A stretch of 64,000 bases of DNA from Gemmataceae bacterium (GTDB lineage Bacteria; Planctomycetota; Planctomycetia; Gemmatales; Gemmataceae): assembly GCA_901538445.1 (NCBI GenBank), contig LR594584.1:2593738-2657737 (forward strand), in the 5' to 3' direction. The notes beneath the pieces are model-generated. The model ran no database searches. It saw nothing but the letters and a program-made list of their open reading frames with translations, and was not told the DNA's origin. Of this stretch, positions 55,870 through 64,000 are shown in pieces. The stretch's first letter is position 1; the number at the start of each line of letters is the position of its first letter. A program made the translations under genes and the position numbers.

Positions 55870-56865
55870 TTACCGCTTCACCTTCTGCTCGTCGACGTAC
55901 ACCTCGGGTACACCGCCGCGGATCGTCACCTTGAAGATGGTTTCCTCGATGTCCTCGGCGCGGCGGTTCCGGTAGCTCGTCTCCATCTTCGCGAGTTCGG
56001 CCTCCTGCTCCTTCGTAAAGATCGCGCAGAACGACCGGGTCCGGACGTCGAGGCCGAGCGCGCCGATGACGCTGTTCACCGCCTCGGGCCGCGAGTCCAC
56101 GAACCGCAGCAGGCTCGCGTAGTCGCCGGCGTCCACGGTCCGCGGGGTGCCGGGGTTGTCGAGGTTCTCGATCAGCAGGCACTTGTCGCCGCCGGGAATC
56201 GGGATGAGAAGCTTGGCCTTCATCGCCTTGAGCTGGTCGAGGTAGTCGCGGCCGCTCGACACCTTGAACCGCAGCGTCCATCGCATGTTCCGGCCGAGCG
56301 TGGAGTTCGACCCGGTACCGCCGGGGCCGGTGCCCTTCGAGCCGTCGGTGCCCTTCCCGGCCTCGTTGCCGGCCCCGCGGTTTGCCCCGAGGAGCTTGTC
56401 GCGGATCGCCTTATCGAGCCCCGCATAGGCCGCTGCGTTCGACGAACTCACCGGGATGTTCCCGGTCGGGTCGATGGTCTTGATCGTCTTCTGGACGTCC
56501 TCGATCTGGGGGAGCTTGCTCGGGTCGGCCAGCGACTCGACCGCGGCGGTCGCCGGGTCCACGTTCAGTTTCTCGATGAGCGGGTCGGCCATCCCGCCCG
56601 ACCCGGCCGAGCCGTCGTCGCCGCCGAGACCCACCACCTCCATTGACCGAACCGGAACGCCCGACTTGTCCTCGCCCTTGTTCATCAGTACCAGCACGCA
56701 GTACCCGATCACGGCCCCGATCAGCACGTGGATCAGCACGGAACTGACGAGCGACAGCGGGAACTCGAGCCGCTTGTTGTACTTCTCCTCGAAACTCTCC
56801 TCCGGCGGCCCCTCAACCCGTGCGGCCTTGGCTTTCGGGTCGGGCTTGGCGACGGGCTCGGGCAT
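55870..56865 (-). CDS. TonB/TolA-like single-pass envelope protein
   Basis: The 331-residue protein has a short cytoplasmic part and one membrane helix (about 36-61). The helix contains SSVLIHVLIG: Ser42-x3-His46 reproduces the SxxxH motif by which TonB and TolA contact ExbB/TolQ. A Gly/Ser/Asn-rich linker (about 155-185) leads to a C-terminal domain of about 140 residues with no recognised TonB fold. It is convergent with the ExbB/ExbD operon (98 bp between ends), so a role as the mechanical partner is likely but inferred. Confidence 0.78.
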   Translation of the reverse strand: MPEPVAKPDPKAKAARVEGPPEESFEEKYNKRLEFPLSLVSSVLIHVLIGAVIGYCVLVLMNKGEDKSGVPVRSMEVVGLGGDDGSAGSGGMADPLIEKLNVDPATAAVESLADPSKLPQIEDVQKTIKTIDPTGNIPVSSSNAAAYAGLDKAIRDKLLGANRGAGNEAGKGTDGSKGTGPGGTGSNSTLGRNMRWTLRFKVSSGRDYLDQLKAMKAKLLIPIPGGDKCLLIENLDNPGTPRTVDAGDYASLLRFVDSRPEAVNSVIGALGLDVRTRSFCAIFTKEQEAELAKMETSYRNRRAEDIEETIFKVTIRGGVPEVYVDEQKVKR

Positions 56866-56939
56866 CGTGTGACCTCGCGGCGTGGGCGACGGAATTCAAC
56901 CTACCCGACGCCGGTTCGCCGGGGAACCAGAAACGAAGA

Positions 56940-56967
56940 AAGCCCGCCCGTTGTTACGGGCGGGCTT
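56940..56967 (-). terminator. Terminator after dnaK
   Basis: AAGCCCGCCCGT-aaca-ACGGGCGGGCTT on the minus strand gives a 12-bp stem, followed by TCTTCG. It lies 17 bases after the dnaK stop and before the TonB-like gene, so that gene needs its own promoter. Confidence 0.75.
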
Positions 56968-56984
56968 CGGAGTGACCCTCACAC

Positions 56985-58931
56985 CTACTTCTTCACTTCG
57001 TACTCGGCGTCCATGACGTCGTCGCCGCCGTCCTTCTTCTCGGCGGTCGGGCCGGGCTCGGCCCCGGGACCGCCGGCCTTCGAGGCGACGTGCTGGGCCA
57101 TCGCGGTCGCGGCCGCGTCCAGGCCCGAGGTCGCGCTCTTGAGGGCCCCGAGGTCGCCCCTGGGGATCGCCTCGCGTACCTTCTGGACCGCGGCGGTCAC
57201 CGGGGCCTTGTCGGCGTCGGTGAGCTTGTCGCCGGCCTCCTGCATCATCTTCTCGACCGCGTGGACCCGGTTCTCGGCCTCGTTCTTGGCCTCGGCGAAC
57301 TCGCGCTTCTTCTTGTCCTCCTCGGCGTGCAGCTCGGCGTCGCGCTTCATGCGCTCGACCTCCTCCTTGGTCATGCCGGAGGAGCCCTCGATCCGGATGC
57401 TCTGCTGCTTGTTGGTGCCGAGGTCCTTCGCGGTCACGCTCAGCACGCCGTTGGCGTCGAGCTCGAACGTCACCTCGATCTTCGGCACCCGGGCCGGGGC
57501 CGGCTGGATGCCGTCCAGGTGGAAGCTGCCGATCTTCTTGTTGTCGTCGGCCATCGGCCGCTCGCCCTGGTACACCTCGACCTCGACCGACGGCTGATTG
57601 TCGGCCGCGGTCGTGTACGTCTCGCTCTTGCGGGTCGGGATCGTGGTGTTCCGGGTGATCATCGGGGTCAGCACGCCGCCGAGGGTCTTGATGCCCAGGG
57701 TCAGCGGGGTGACGTCGAGGAGCTGGATGTCGGCCGCCGCACCGAGGAGCAGTTGCGCCCCCTGGATCGCCGCGCCGACGGCCACCACCTCGTCCGGGTT
57801 CACGCCCTTGTGCCCCTCTTTACCGAAGATCTCCTTCACGAGCTGCTGCACGCGGGGCATGCGGGTCATGCCGCCGACGAGCACCACCTCGTCCACCTGG
57901 TTCGGGGTCAGCTTCGCGTCCTTGAGGGCCGCGAGGACCGGCTTCTTGCACCGCTCGATCAGGTGGTCGGCCATCCGCTCGAACTGGTTCCGGCTGATGG
58001 ACCGCACCAGGTGCAGCGGGTTCCGGTTCTCGTCCATCGTGATGAACGGGAGGTTGACGTCGGTGTTGGCCTGGCTGCTGAGGTCCTTCTTGGCCTGCTC
58101 GGCGGCCTGCTTGAGCCGCTGCATCGCCATCGGGTCCTTGCGGAGGTCGGCACCGTGCTCCTTCTTGAACTCGTCGGCGAGGTAGTCCATGAGCACCTGG
58201 TCGAAGTCGTCACCACCCAGGTGCGTGTCGCCGTTGGTGCTCAGCACCTGGAACACGCCGTCGTCGCCGACGTCGAGGATGCTCACGTCGAACGTGCCGC
58301 CGCCGAGGTCGAACACCGCGATCTTTTGGTCCTTCTTCTTGTCGAAGGCGTAGGCGATGCTCGCCGCCGTCGGCTCGTTGATGATCCGCATCCGCTGCTT
58401 GACGACCTTGCCGTCCTTGCCGCGGATCTCGTAGTCGGTGTCGAACCCGGCGATCGCCGCCGCGTCGATGGTGGCCTGCCGCTGCGAGTCGTTGAAGTAC
58501 GCCGGGACGGTGATGACCGCCTTGCGGACGGTGTGGCCGAGGTACGCCTCGGCCGACTCCTTCAGCTCGCGGAGGATCATCGCCGAGATTTCCGGCGGGG
58601 TGAACTGCTTGCCGTCGATCTCGACCTTCACGAGGTCGTTCGGCCCGCCGACGACCTTGTACGGGACGAGCTTCTCCTCGCTCTCCACCTCGTTGTGGCG
58701 CCGGCCCATGAACCGCTTGATCGAGTAGATCGTGCGCTTGGGGTTGGTGACGGCCTGCCGCTTGGCCTTCTCGCCGACCGGCCGGTCGCCCTTGTCGGTG
58801 AACGCGACGATGCTGGGGGTGATCCGGTCGCCGTCGCGGTTGGCGATGACCTTCACCTCGTTGCCTTCCATCACGGCGACCACCGAATTCGTGGTGCCGA
58901 GGTCGATGCCGATGATCTTCTCTTCAGCCAT
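56985..58931 (-). CDS. dnaK: Chaperone DnaK (Hsp70)
   Basis: The 648-residue protein is a complete Hsp70: phosphate loops [10 protein letters not shown] and [36 protein letters not shown], a substrate-binding domain with [15 protein letters not shown]-type strand region and a helical lid, ending [11 protein letters not shown]. It folds proteins with DnaJ and GrpE in the cytoplasm. Start at ATG 58931. Neither dnaJ nor grpE is adjacent, and I saw no CIRCE element upstream. The gene stands as its own unit before a terminator. Confidence 0.97.
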   Translation of the reverse strand: MAEEKIIGIDLGTTNSVVAVMEGNEVKVIANRDGDRITPSIVAFTDKGDRPVGEKAKRQAVTNPKRTIYSIKRFMGRRHNEVESEEKLVPYKVVGGPNDLVKVEIDGKQFTPPEISAMILRELKESAEAYLGHTVRKAVITVPAYFNDSQRQATIDAAAIAGFDTDYEIRGKDGKVVKQRMRIINEPTAASIAYAFDKKKDQKIAVFDLGGGTFDVSILDVGDDGVFQVLSTNGDTHLGGDDFDQVLMDYLADEFKKEHGADLRKDPMAMQRLKQAAEQAKKDLSSQANTDVNLPFITMDENRNPLHLVRSISRNQFERMADHLIERCKKPVLAALKDAKLTPNQVDEVVLVGGMTRMPRVQQLVKEIFGKEGHKGVNPDEVVAVGAAIQGAQLLLGAAADIQLLDVTPLTLGIKTLGGVLTPMITRNTTIPTRKSETYTTAADNQPSVEVEVYQGERPMADDNKKIGSFHLDGIQPAPARVPKIEVTFELDANGVLSVTAKDLGTNKQQSIRIEGSSGMTKEEVERMKRDAELHAEEDKKKREFAEAKNEAENRVHAVEKMMQEAGDKLTDADKAPVTAAVQKVREAIPRGDLGALKSATSGLDAAATAMAQHVASKAGGPGAEPGPTAEKKDGGDDVMDAEYEVKK

Positions 58932-59389
58932 GTTCGATTCTCCCTTGTGGTTTAAACATCGACCCGGCCGGCGCACTTGTTGTATGCTGCGGGCCGCGTC
59001 CCGGTTGTGGCGGGCGTGGATCAGCGGGGGACTCCGCGCCGCGCAGAGCCCGCACCGCCGGAACCCGCCGGGTCGTGTGTTTCACTGAATTCGAGTGCCT
59101 GGTCGGTCCACGAGATTCGCGAATTTCCAAGGTTTCGAAGGTCTCGTAGCAAGCCGCGTGCCGCACACCGTGCCGCCGCACATCAAGATCGCAAGTCATT
59201 TCTTTCAGGCTGTTTATGTCGCAAGTGACGCCATACTTGGCGAGTATACCCGGCCCGGCGTGTCATTTTGTCACTCGTGTGCCAACTCTCTGTCCGGATT
59301 AGGATTGTGTCACAACCCGATCTCGCCGTGCGAGCGGCCTAACCCTTACAAATCCTCAAAATCCCCGGGGAATTGGGGTGTGCGGTTCG
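58932..59389. other. Gap between divergent dnaK and pheA
   Basis: This stretch holds the divergent control regions but no gene. A perfect ATTCGCGAAT occurs at 59115-59124. I did not find a heat-shock sigma promoter or CIRCE motif. Confidence 0.4.
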
Positions 59390-59417
59390 TTGACACCCCG
59401 CTGTCACCGCGTACATT
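59390..59417 (+). promoter_or_regulatory. Sigma-70-type promoter for pheA
   Basis: TTGACA (59390-59395), 16-bp spacer, TACATT (59412-59417). Transcription would begin near 59424, about 30 bases before the pheA start codon. Confidence 0.6.
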
Positions 59418-59455
59418 CTCTCGAAACCGTGGCTTTCTCCGCCGGGGCACTGCTA

Positions 59456-60586
59456 ATGACGCGCAAGAACGACTCCGAGGCCGCACAGCCGTCGCCCGAG
59501 AAGATCGCGGCGAATTTGAAGGGGTTGCGCGTCCAGATCGACAAACTCGACCTCCAGATCCTCGAACTGCTCAACAAGCGGGCCGCGGTCGCGGGCCAGA
59601 TCGGCAAGGTCAAGGCCGACCAGGGTGGCGAGGTGTTCAACGCCTCCCGCGAGGAAGAGGTACTCAACAACATCCTCGGCGCGAACAAGGGGCCGCTCGC
59701 CGAGGTCACGCTCAAGGCGATTTTCCGCGAACTGATCTCCGGGTCGCGGGCCGTTCAGAAGGTCCAGAAGATCGCGTTCCTCGGGCCGCTCTACAGCTAC
59801 AGTCACCTCGCAGCCCTGGAGCGGTTCGGCGAGTCGGTCGTGTACAACCCCACGGCGAACATTGCGACCGTGTTCGAGGAGGTGGTCCGCCGGCACGCCG
59901 ACTACGGCGTGGTGCCGCTGGAGAACTCGACCGACGGCCGCATCGCCGACACGCTCGACATGTTCATCCGCACCCCGCAGGTGAAGATCTGCGCCGAGAT
60001 CCGGCTGCGGGTCCACCACCACCTGCTGGCGAACTGCTCACAGGCCGAGGTGCGGCGGGTGTTCAGCAAGGCGCAGGCGCTCTCACAGTGCCGGAACTGG
60101 CTCAGCAAGAACCTCCCGCAGGCGACGCTCCACGAGGTCGCGAGCACGACGGACGCGGCCAAGCTCGCCACCTCGGAGCTGAACGTCGCCGCGGTCGCCA
60201 GCCGGCAGGCGGCCGTGAAGTGGGGGCTGAACGTCCTCGCCCAGAGCATCGAGGACTCGCCGTTCAACGAGACGCGGTTCGCCATCATCGGCCCGTCGGA
60301 CAGCGCGAAGACCGGGAGCGACAAGACCGCAATGATGTTCCAGATCAGCCACGCACCGGGCGCGCTGGCCGACGTGCTGACCATCTTCAAGGGGAACAAG
60401 CTGAACCTGACGTGGATCGAGTCGTTCCCGTACCCCGAGGCGAAGGGGGAGTACGTGTTCTTCATCGACTTCGACGGGCACCGCGACGACCCGAAGGTGA
60501 AGAAGACGATCGCCGCGATGGAAGACACCTGTGAGGTGGTCAGCGTCCTCGGCTCGTTCCCGCACGCCAAGCCGAGCGACGAGTGA
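59456..60586 (+). CDS. pheA: Bifunctional chorismate mutase/prephenate dehydratase
   Basis: The 376-residue protein joins an AroQ chorismate mutase (about 10-95; LKGLRVQIDKLDLQILELLNKR core), a prephenate dehydratase (about 100-285) with the TRF motif in NETRFAIIG, and a C-terminal ACT domain. It makes phenylpyruvate for phenylalanine synthesis. In the ACT domain the usual ESRP Phe-binding motif is IESFP, while GALADVL is normal. Start at ATG 59456 places it just after a good promoter; the 26 residues of the longer frame overlap that promoter. Confidence 0.95.
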   Translation: MTRKNDSEAAQPSPEKIAANLKGLRVQIDKLDLQILELLNKRAAVAGQIGKVKADQGGEVFNASREEEVLNNILGANKGPLAEVTLKAIFRELISGSRAVQKVQKIAFLGPLYSYSHLAALERFGESVVYNPTANIATVFEEVVRRHADYGVVPLENSTDGRIADTLDMFIRTPQVKICAEIRLRVHHHLLANCSQAEVRRVFSKAQALSQCRNWLSKNLPQATLHEVASTTDAAKLATSELNVAAVASRQAAVKWGLNVLAQSIEDSPFNETRFAIIGPSDSAKTGSDKTAMMFQISHAPGALADVLTIFKGNKLNLTWIESFPYPEAKGEYVFFIDFDGHRDDPKVKKTIAAMEDTCEVVSVLGSFPHAKPSDE

Positions 60587-60747
60587 CACTCACTGCGAGC
60601 AAAGGCAGAACCTGACCACAGAGAGCACCGAGACGGAAACAAACACCGAGGGGGATCAGGGTGCAAAAACCCGTTGATCTTCTCTTGGTATTGCGACTTC
60701 TCTCTGTGGCTCTGTGGCGAATCATACGCGTCCCAGGAATGAACTGC

Positions 60748-60813
60748 CTGGCGAGCCGCGACCGCAAGGGGGCGGGCCACGTCTCCCGCTCCCTTCCGAT
60801 CGCGGCTCGCCAG
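60748..60813. repeat. Dispersed palindromic repeat, family D, copy 2
   Basis: Inverted arms begin CTGGCGAGCCGCGACC and end with CGCGGCTCGCCAG, related to 33906-33968. It lies within the 701 bp gap 60587-61287, which also contains the element at 61186 and no gene. Confidence 0.8.
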
Positions 60814-61185
60814 GGGCGATCCCGGCAGGTGGTTCCTGAGATGCGGATCATTCGTGTGCGTGTGATTGCTTCTGGCCGAAACGGGGGGACCCCTCTCCAG
60901 AACCATTTCACTTGTCTGGAAGAATGACCGTGAGACAAATGCCAAGAGGTTATCCTGGTTTTGGTTACGGCCATGTGAGGTGCGGCGAGAGCTAAAGAGA
61001 GATCAGAGAAATACCGTCTAGCATGAATCTCGACTGTGGTTCCTGCCAGAACTGAGCAAAATTGTACTCTGGGCGGATGGTTCTGGTGATTCTGGGGTGT
61101 TGTCGGTCTCTCTTTGCGGAAGAGGGTGGCCGCACTTCGCGCCCGGGTGATCCGCATCCCAGGAAATCGCTGCCGTCTGTTGAAT

Positions 61186-61245
61186 GTGGTGGCACGGGCC
61201 TCTGGCCCGTGGAGGGGACCACAGGCCCGAGGCAGGTGCCACCAC
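61186..61245. repeat. Dispersed palindromic repeat, family E
   Basis: Ends GTGGTGGCAC and GTGCCACCAC are inverted, and the left side contains CACGGGCC-tct-GGCCCGTG. A related motif is nested within the repeat at 22015-22187. Near 61110-61170 a degenerate copy of the array repeat at 35521 also occurs. Confidence 0.7.
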
Positions 61246-61287
61246 ATCCGGCAAGTCATTCCTCGGAGGCGTATCACATCCTCACAG

Positions 61288-62448
61288 CTAAGGCTTCTGG
61301 AGCCCGACCGGCGAACCAATCGCTCCCGCCCGCAGCTTCGTGAGTTGAGCCTGCGCCGCGTCGCCCTGGCGGGTGTTCGGGCACAGCTTCACGACCTTCT
61401 CGTAGTTCGTGATCGCCTCCAGCACCTGCCCCTTCCCGGCCCACGCCTCGGCCAGCGCCGTGTACATCGCTGCCGTGCGCTCGGTCATCTGGTCGCTCGC
61501 GACCGCGAGCCGCTCCGGGCTGCCCTTGATGTCGGCGGCGATCGCGTTCGCCTCCTTCGCTTCCGGCAGGTCGGCGTAGGTCGCGGCGAGTTGCTCGCAC
61601 TTCTGCAGGCAGTCGTAGAACTTGCTCGTGCGGAACTCCTGACGGGCCGATGCGAGGAGGTCGCGGGCCGCCCGGACCCGCAGCTTCTCGCGGGTGTCGG
61701 GGTGGGCCGAGATGCTCGTGACGAGGGCGGTCGCGTCGATGGCCGCTTGCGTGCCGGCGAAGGTCTTCACGGTGTCGGCGAGGGCGTCGAGGGCGTCCTG
61801 CGTCAGCCCGCTCTGGTCGAGTTCGCGGGCCCGGGTGAGCCGCTTTGCGGCGAGGTGCTCGATCTCCGCGAGTGCGAGCTTCGCCTTCTGACCGGCCGGC
61901 TTGTCGGCCGCCTCGCGGTACACCCCCTTGAGCAGCGAGACGGCCCGCGGATACTCCCCGGCGGCGGCGGCCTTGTTCGCGAGGTCGAGGTCGCGGGCCA
62001 TCCACTCGGGCGTCGCGGCGGCCGGGGCCGTCTTCTTCATCGCGTCGTTGAGCTTGTCGGCCTCGACGTACCCCTCGATGAACGCGTGGATCTTGCCGTC
62101 CGACCCGGCCAGGACGATGGTCGGGTACAGTTGCACCTTGAGCGCCTTGGCGAGATCGGGGGCCTTGTTCGCGTCGAGCTTGAGGGGGATGAAGTTGGTC
62201 GCGAGGTGGGCGTTGACGACCGCGTCCTTGAGCGGGCCGCCCTCGAGCTTGCGGCAGTAGAAGCAGTTGTCGGTGCCGATGACCACGCACAGCGACTGCC
62301 CCTTCTCGATCGCCTCCTTGCGGGCCGCGTTGTAGTCCGTGCGCCACACCACCGGGTCGGCCGCGAGCGCCGGGCCGGGGAACGTGAGCCACGCGGCGGT
62401 GACGAGCGGGAGCAGGAGGGCGGCCGGTCGCGGTGCGAACTCTCTCAT
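61288..62448 (-). CDS. Secreted thioredoxin-fold protein with TPR repeats
   Basis: The 386-residue protein has a signal peptide (1-29; WLTFPGPALA), a thioredoxin-like domain (about 35-130) with CFYC in TDNCFYCRK, and a long helical part containing several TPR-like repeats (about 150-385; TALAEAWAGKGQVLEAITNYEKVVKL core). The DsbD/thioredoxin_7-like CxxC suggests disulfide chemistry outside the cytoplasm, and the TPRs a partner-binding role. ATG 62448 is chosen by the signal peptide. The xerC-like gene is upstream on the same strand (160 bp). Confidence 0.87.
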   Translation of the reverse strand: MREFAPRPAALLLPLVTAAWLTFPGPALAADPVVWRTDYNAARKEAIEKGQSLCVVIGTDNCFYCRKLEGGPLKDAVVNAHLATNFIPLKLDANKAPDLAKALKVQLYPTIVLAGSDGKIHAFIEGYVEADKLNDAMKKTAPAAATPEWMARDLDLANKAAAAGEYPRAVSLLKGVYREAADKPAGQKAKLALAEIEHLAAKRLTRARELDQSGLTQDALDALADTVKTFAGTQAAIDATALVTSISAHPDTREKLRVRAARDLLASARQEFRTSKFYDCLQKCEQLAATYADLPEAKEANAIAADIKGSPERLAVASDQMTERTAAMYTALAEAWAGKGQVLEAITNYEKVVKLCPNTRQGDAAQAQLTKLRAGAIGSPVGLQKP

Positions 62449-62609
62449 GGTGTCGTCCCCGGGTGCGTCGAATTCGGAGTTTCGCGTTTCGCGTTGCCAC
62501 GTTTTGCGTTCGGTACGCGACCGTGCCACGGTCGTGGCGCGCGACACCACACCGTCGCGGGGCCCGGAATCGGAACGCGAAACATGGCAACGCGAAACGC
62601 GAAACGTCC

Positions 62610-63515
62610 TCAAGACCGCGGGTGGGCCTTGTTGTAACTGTCCTGGAGCCGGCGGGTCGTCACGTGGGTGTAGACCTGCGTGGTGCTCAGGCTCTTGTGG
62701 CCCAAAAGTTCCTGCACGCCGCGGATGTCCGCCCCGGCGTCGAGGAGGTGAGTTGCGAAGCTGTGCCGGAGCGTGTGCGGGCTGGTCCGCGGGTCGAGCC
62801 CGGCGGCCTTCAGGTACTTGGCCAGGAGCCGCCCGATGCTGCGGACGTTGAGCCGCGTGCCGGTCTTGTTCAGGAAGACCGCGGCCGACTCCTTGTTGGC
62901 CTTCTGGAGGAGCGCCGAGCGGTCCGGGAGCCAGCCGTGAATCGCCCCGACGGCCTCGGGGCCGAGCAGCGCGAGCCGCTCCTTCTTCCCCTTCCCGCGG
63001 ACGGTGACGACGCCGTCGGACAGGTCGGAGTCGAGCAGGTCGAGGCCGACGAGTTCGCTGACGCGGAGCCCGGCGGAGTACAGCGTTTCGAGGATCGCCC
63101 GGTCGCGGCGGCCGGCCCAGTCGGTCTCGGGCGGGGCCGCGAGCAGCTTCTTGATGTCGTCGAGCGTCAGGAAGTGTGGGAGGTGCTTCTCCTGCCGCGG
63201 GGCGCGGAGGCTCTTCGCGGGGTTCTCCTTGAGCACCCCCTGGCGGCACAGGAACTTTCCGAACGACCGCACGGCCGCGAGCCGGCGGGCAATGGTGGAC
63301 TTGGCGTAGTTCTGCTCGTGGAGCCACGCGACGAACGCCCGCAGGAGCCGGGTGTTCCAGTCGGCCGGGTCGACGTGCTGCTTCTTGACCTTGTCGCGGG
63401 CGAACGCGAGCGCCTGCGTCAGGTCCTCGCGGTAGGACTTGACGGTCTTGTCGGACGCGTTCTTTTCCAGGCCGAGGTGGGTGAGGAACTCGGCCAGGCC
63501 CTGTTCGAGCGTCAA
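62610..63515 (-). CDS. xerC: Tyrosine recombinase XerC-like
   Basis: The 301-residue recombinase has the N-terminal SAM-like core-binding domain (5-90) and a catalytic domain (about 110-295). Active-site residues are visible: Arg in SAGLRVSEL, Lys in VRGKGKKERL, HTLRH (His, Arg), His in LGHKS and Tyr in QVYTHV. Length and order match XerC/XerD, which resolve chromosome dimers at dif; an integrase role is less likely because no phage or integron genes are present. The small gene upstream at 63576 is 60 bp away. Confidence 0.92.
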   Translation of the reverse strand: MTLEQGLAEFLTHLGLEKNASDKTVKSYREDLTQALAFARDKVKKQHVDPADWNTRLLRAFVAWLHEQNYAKSTIARRLAAVRSFGKFLCRQGVLKENPAKSLRAPRQEKHLPHFLTLDDIKKLLAAPPETDWAGRRDRAILETLYSAGLRVSELVGLDLLDSDLSDGVVTVRGKGKKERLALLGPEAVGAIHGWLPDRSALLQKANKESAAVFLNKTGTRLNVRSIGRLLAKYLKAAGLDPRTSPHTLRHSFATHLLDAGADIRGVQELLGHKSLSTTQVYTHVTTRRLQDSYNKAHPRS

Positions 63516-63575
63516 GGTGTCGGTCTCTGGGTGTCCAAGCCGGTCGGTCGCGTCCGCGAGCCGCTCGCCGCACCG

Positions 63576-63779
63576 TCAGAACTCTTCCTGCGGGCTCACG
63601 AGCTGGGTGCGGACCCGCTCGGTGAGGACGGCCGCGTCGAACCAGTTGATCTTCACGGCCGGGTCGGCGGCCTTGTCGCGGATGTCGTTGATGAGGGCGT
63701 CGCGGCTCTCGTCGTCGTAGACGAACACGTACCGCTCCTCACCCTTGATGAGCGCGAGCACGTTGAGTTCGCGGGTCAT
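63576..63779 (-). CDS. Small 67-residue conserved-looking protein
   Basis: The protein MTRELNVLALIKGEERYVFV is followed by YDDESRDALINDIRDKAADPAVKI (pattern only) and ends VSPQEEF. It has alternating strand and helix and no signal. It directly precedes the XerC-like gene on the same strand. ATG 63779 is used; an ATG at 63815 adds 12 unlike residues. Planctomycete genomes often have such a protein near xerC, but no function is known to me. Confidence 0.72.
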   Translation of the reverse strand: MTRELNVLALIKGEERYVFVYDDESRDALINDIRDKAADPAVKINWFDAAVLTERVRTQLVSPQEEF

Positions 63780-64000
63780 GCGGCGGCCTCCGGGCGGGTC
63801 CGACTCGTCCCCCAAGAGATCGGCAACCGGCGGGCCGGGCTGAAGCGTTTCCGCCGGATGTGGCCCGCCCCGCCGCGGCGCGGCCGCGCGACCCGCACGC
63901 CCGGCACGGTCGCGGGATTTGTTGCAGCCGTCACGGCGATGAATTCGTTTTTGGTGGCACCGGGTGGGGGTGGTTGCTAAACTCGCCCCGCACGCCCGCG
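63780..64000. other. Right-edge region without recognised gene
   Basis: The last 220 bases contain the promoter region for the small minus-strand gene and no convincing coding frame or RNA. Confidence 0.4.

Noticed and set aside
58932-59300. CIRCE element or heat-shock sigma promoter before dnaK
   Set aside because: No TTAGCACTC-N9-GAGTGCTAA or CTTGAAA/CCCCAT pair was seen.
62610-63515. Integron or phage integrase
   Set aside because: No attC-like array, cargo or phage genes nearby; length and motifs match housekeeping XerC/D.

Overview
The window looks like chromosomal DNA of a planctomycete, most likely a Gemmataceae relative. It is very GC-rich throughout. It carries a DUF1559 type-II-pseudopilin-like protein, a very long BatA/VWA membrane protein beside a DUF4175-like coiled-coil protein, an FHA-adenylate cyclase, a PQQ-propeller protein, a large FtsX permease and short intergenic palindromic repeats. 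No rRNA, tRNA, CRISPR array, phage module or complete transposon was recognised.

Layout. 1-9671 (minus): an envelope operon with a giant two-VWA membrane protein, a DUF4175-like protein and a secreted protein cut by the left edge. 9827-10915 (minus): a zinc-ribbon metallopeptidase. 11213-14825 (plus): gcvT, gcvH and gcvPA of the glycine cleavage system, then a PD-(D/E)XK-like orphan. 14834-19952 (minus): ABC ATPase, giant permease and a Gfo/Idh/MocA oxidoreductase. 20126-22870 (plus): B12-type radical SAM protein and a PEGA lipoprotein. 22985-24948: ilvC, a divergent MarR regulator and a tiny conserved-looking protein. 25067-30854 (plus): GT39-type glycosyltransferase, RNase D, a zinc-finger membrane protein, a sensorless sigma-54 activator and a 7Fe ferredoxin. 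31389-33889 (plus): an orphan, two methyltransferases and a 46-residue ORF. 34033-39668 (minus): pseudopilin, PQQ propeller and SGNH hydrolase, separated by repeat-rich gaps. 39819-42826 (minus): glnB and an unusual amt. 43305-46634 (plus): porin, TIM-barrel protein and a REC-HATPase protein. 47055-50233 (minus): an AAA+/VWA pair. 50407-55772 (plus): an outer-membrane barrel with a broken-looking start, the FHA cyclase, and ExbB plus two ExbD-like proteins. 55870-58931 (minus): a TonB-like protein and dnaK. 59456-60586 (plus): pheA. 61288-63779 (minus): thioredoxin-TPR protein, XerC-like recombinase and a small protein.

How the genes connect. Nitrogen control is represented by amt-glnB, with a sigma-54-type promoter and an upstream palindrome. 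Two further sigma-54-like sites precede the ferredoxin and the 46-residue ORF, and a sigma-54 activator lies in the same window. The ExbB/ExbD/ExbD proteins and the SxxxH-bearing single-pass protein look like a planctomycete version of a Ton/Tol energy-transducing complex, with GYF-like domains on the cytoplasmic side of both ExbD-like subunits.

The least ordinary items are that Ton/Tol-like module, the ammonium transporter with two predicted extracytoplasmic coiled coils, the sigma-54-linked small ORF, the outer-membrane protein whose signal peptide lies in another frame, and several families of dispersed two-hairpin repeats plus a 20-bp tandem-repeat element present twice in opposite orientations.
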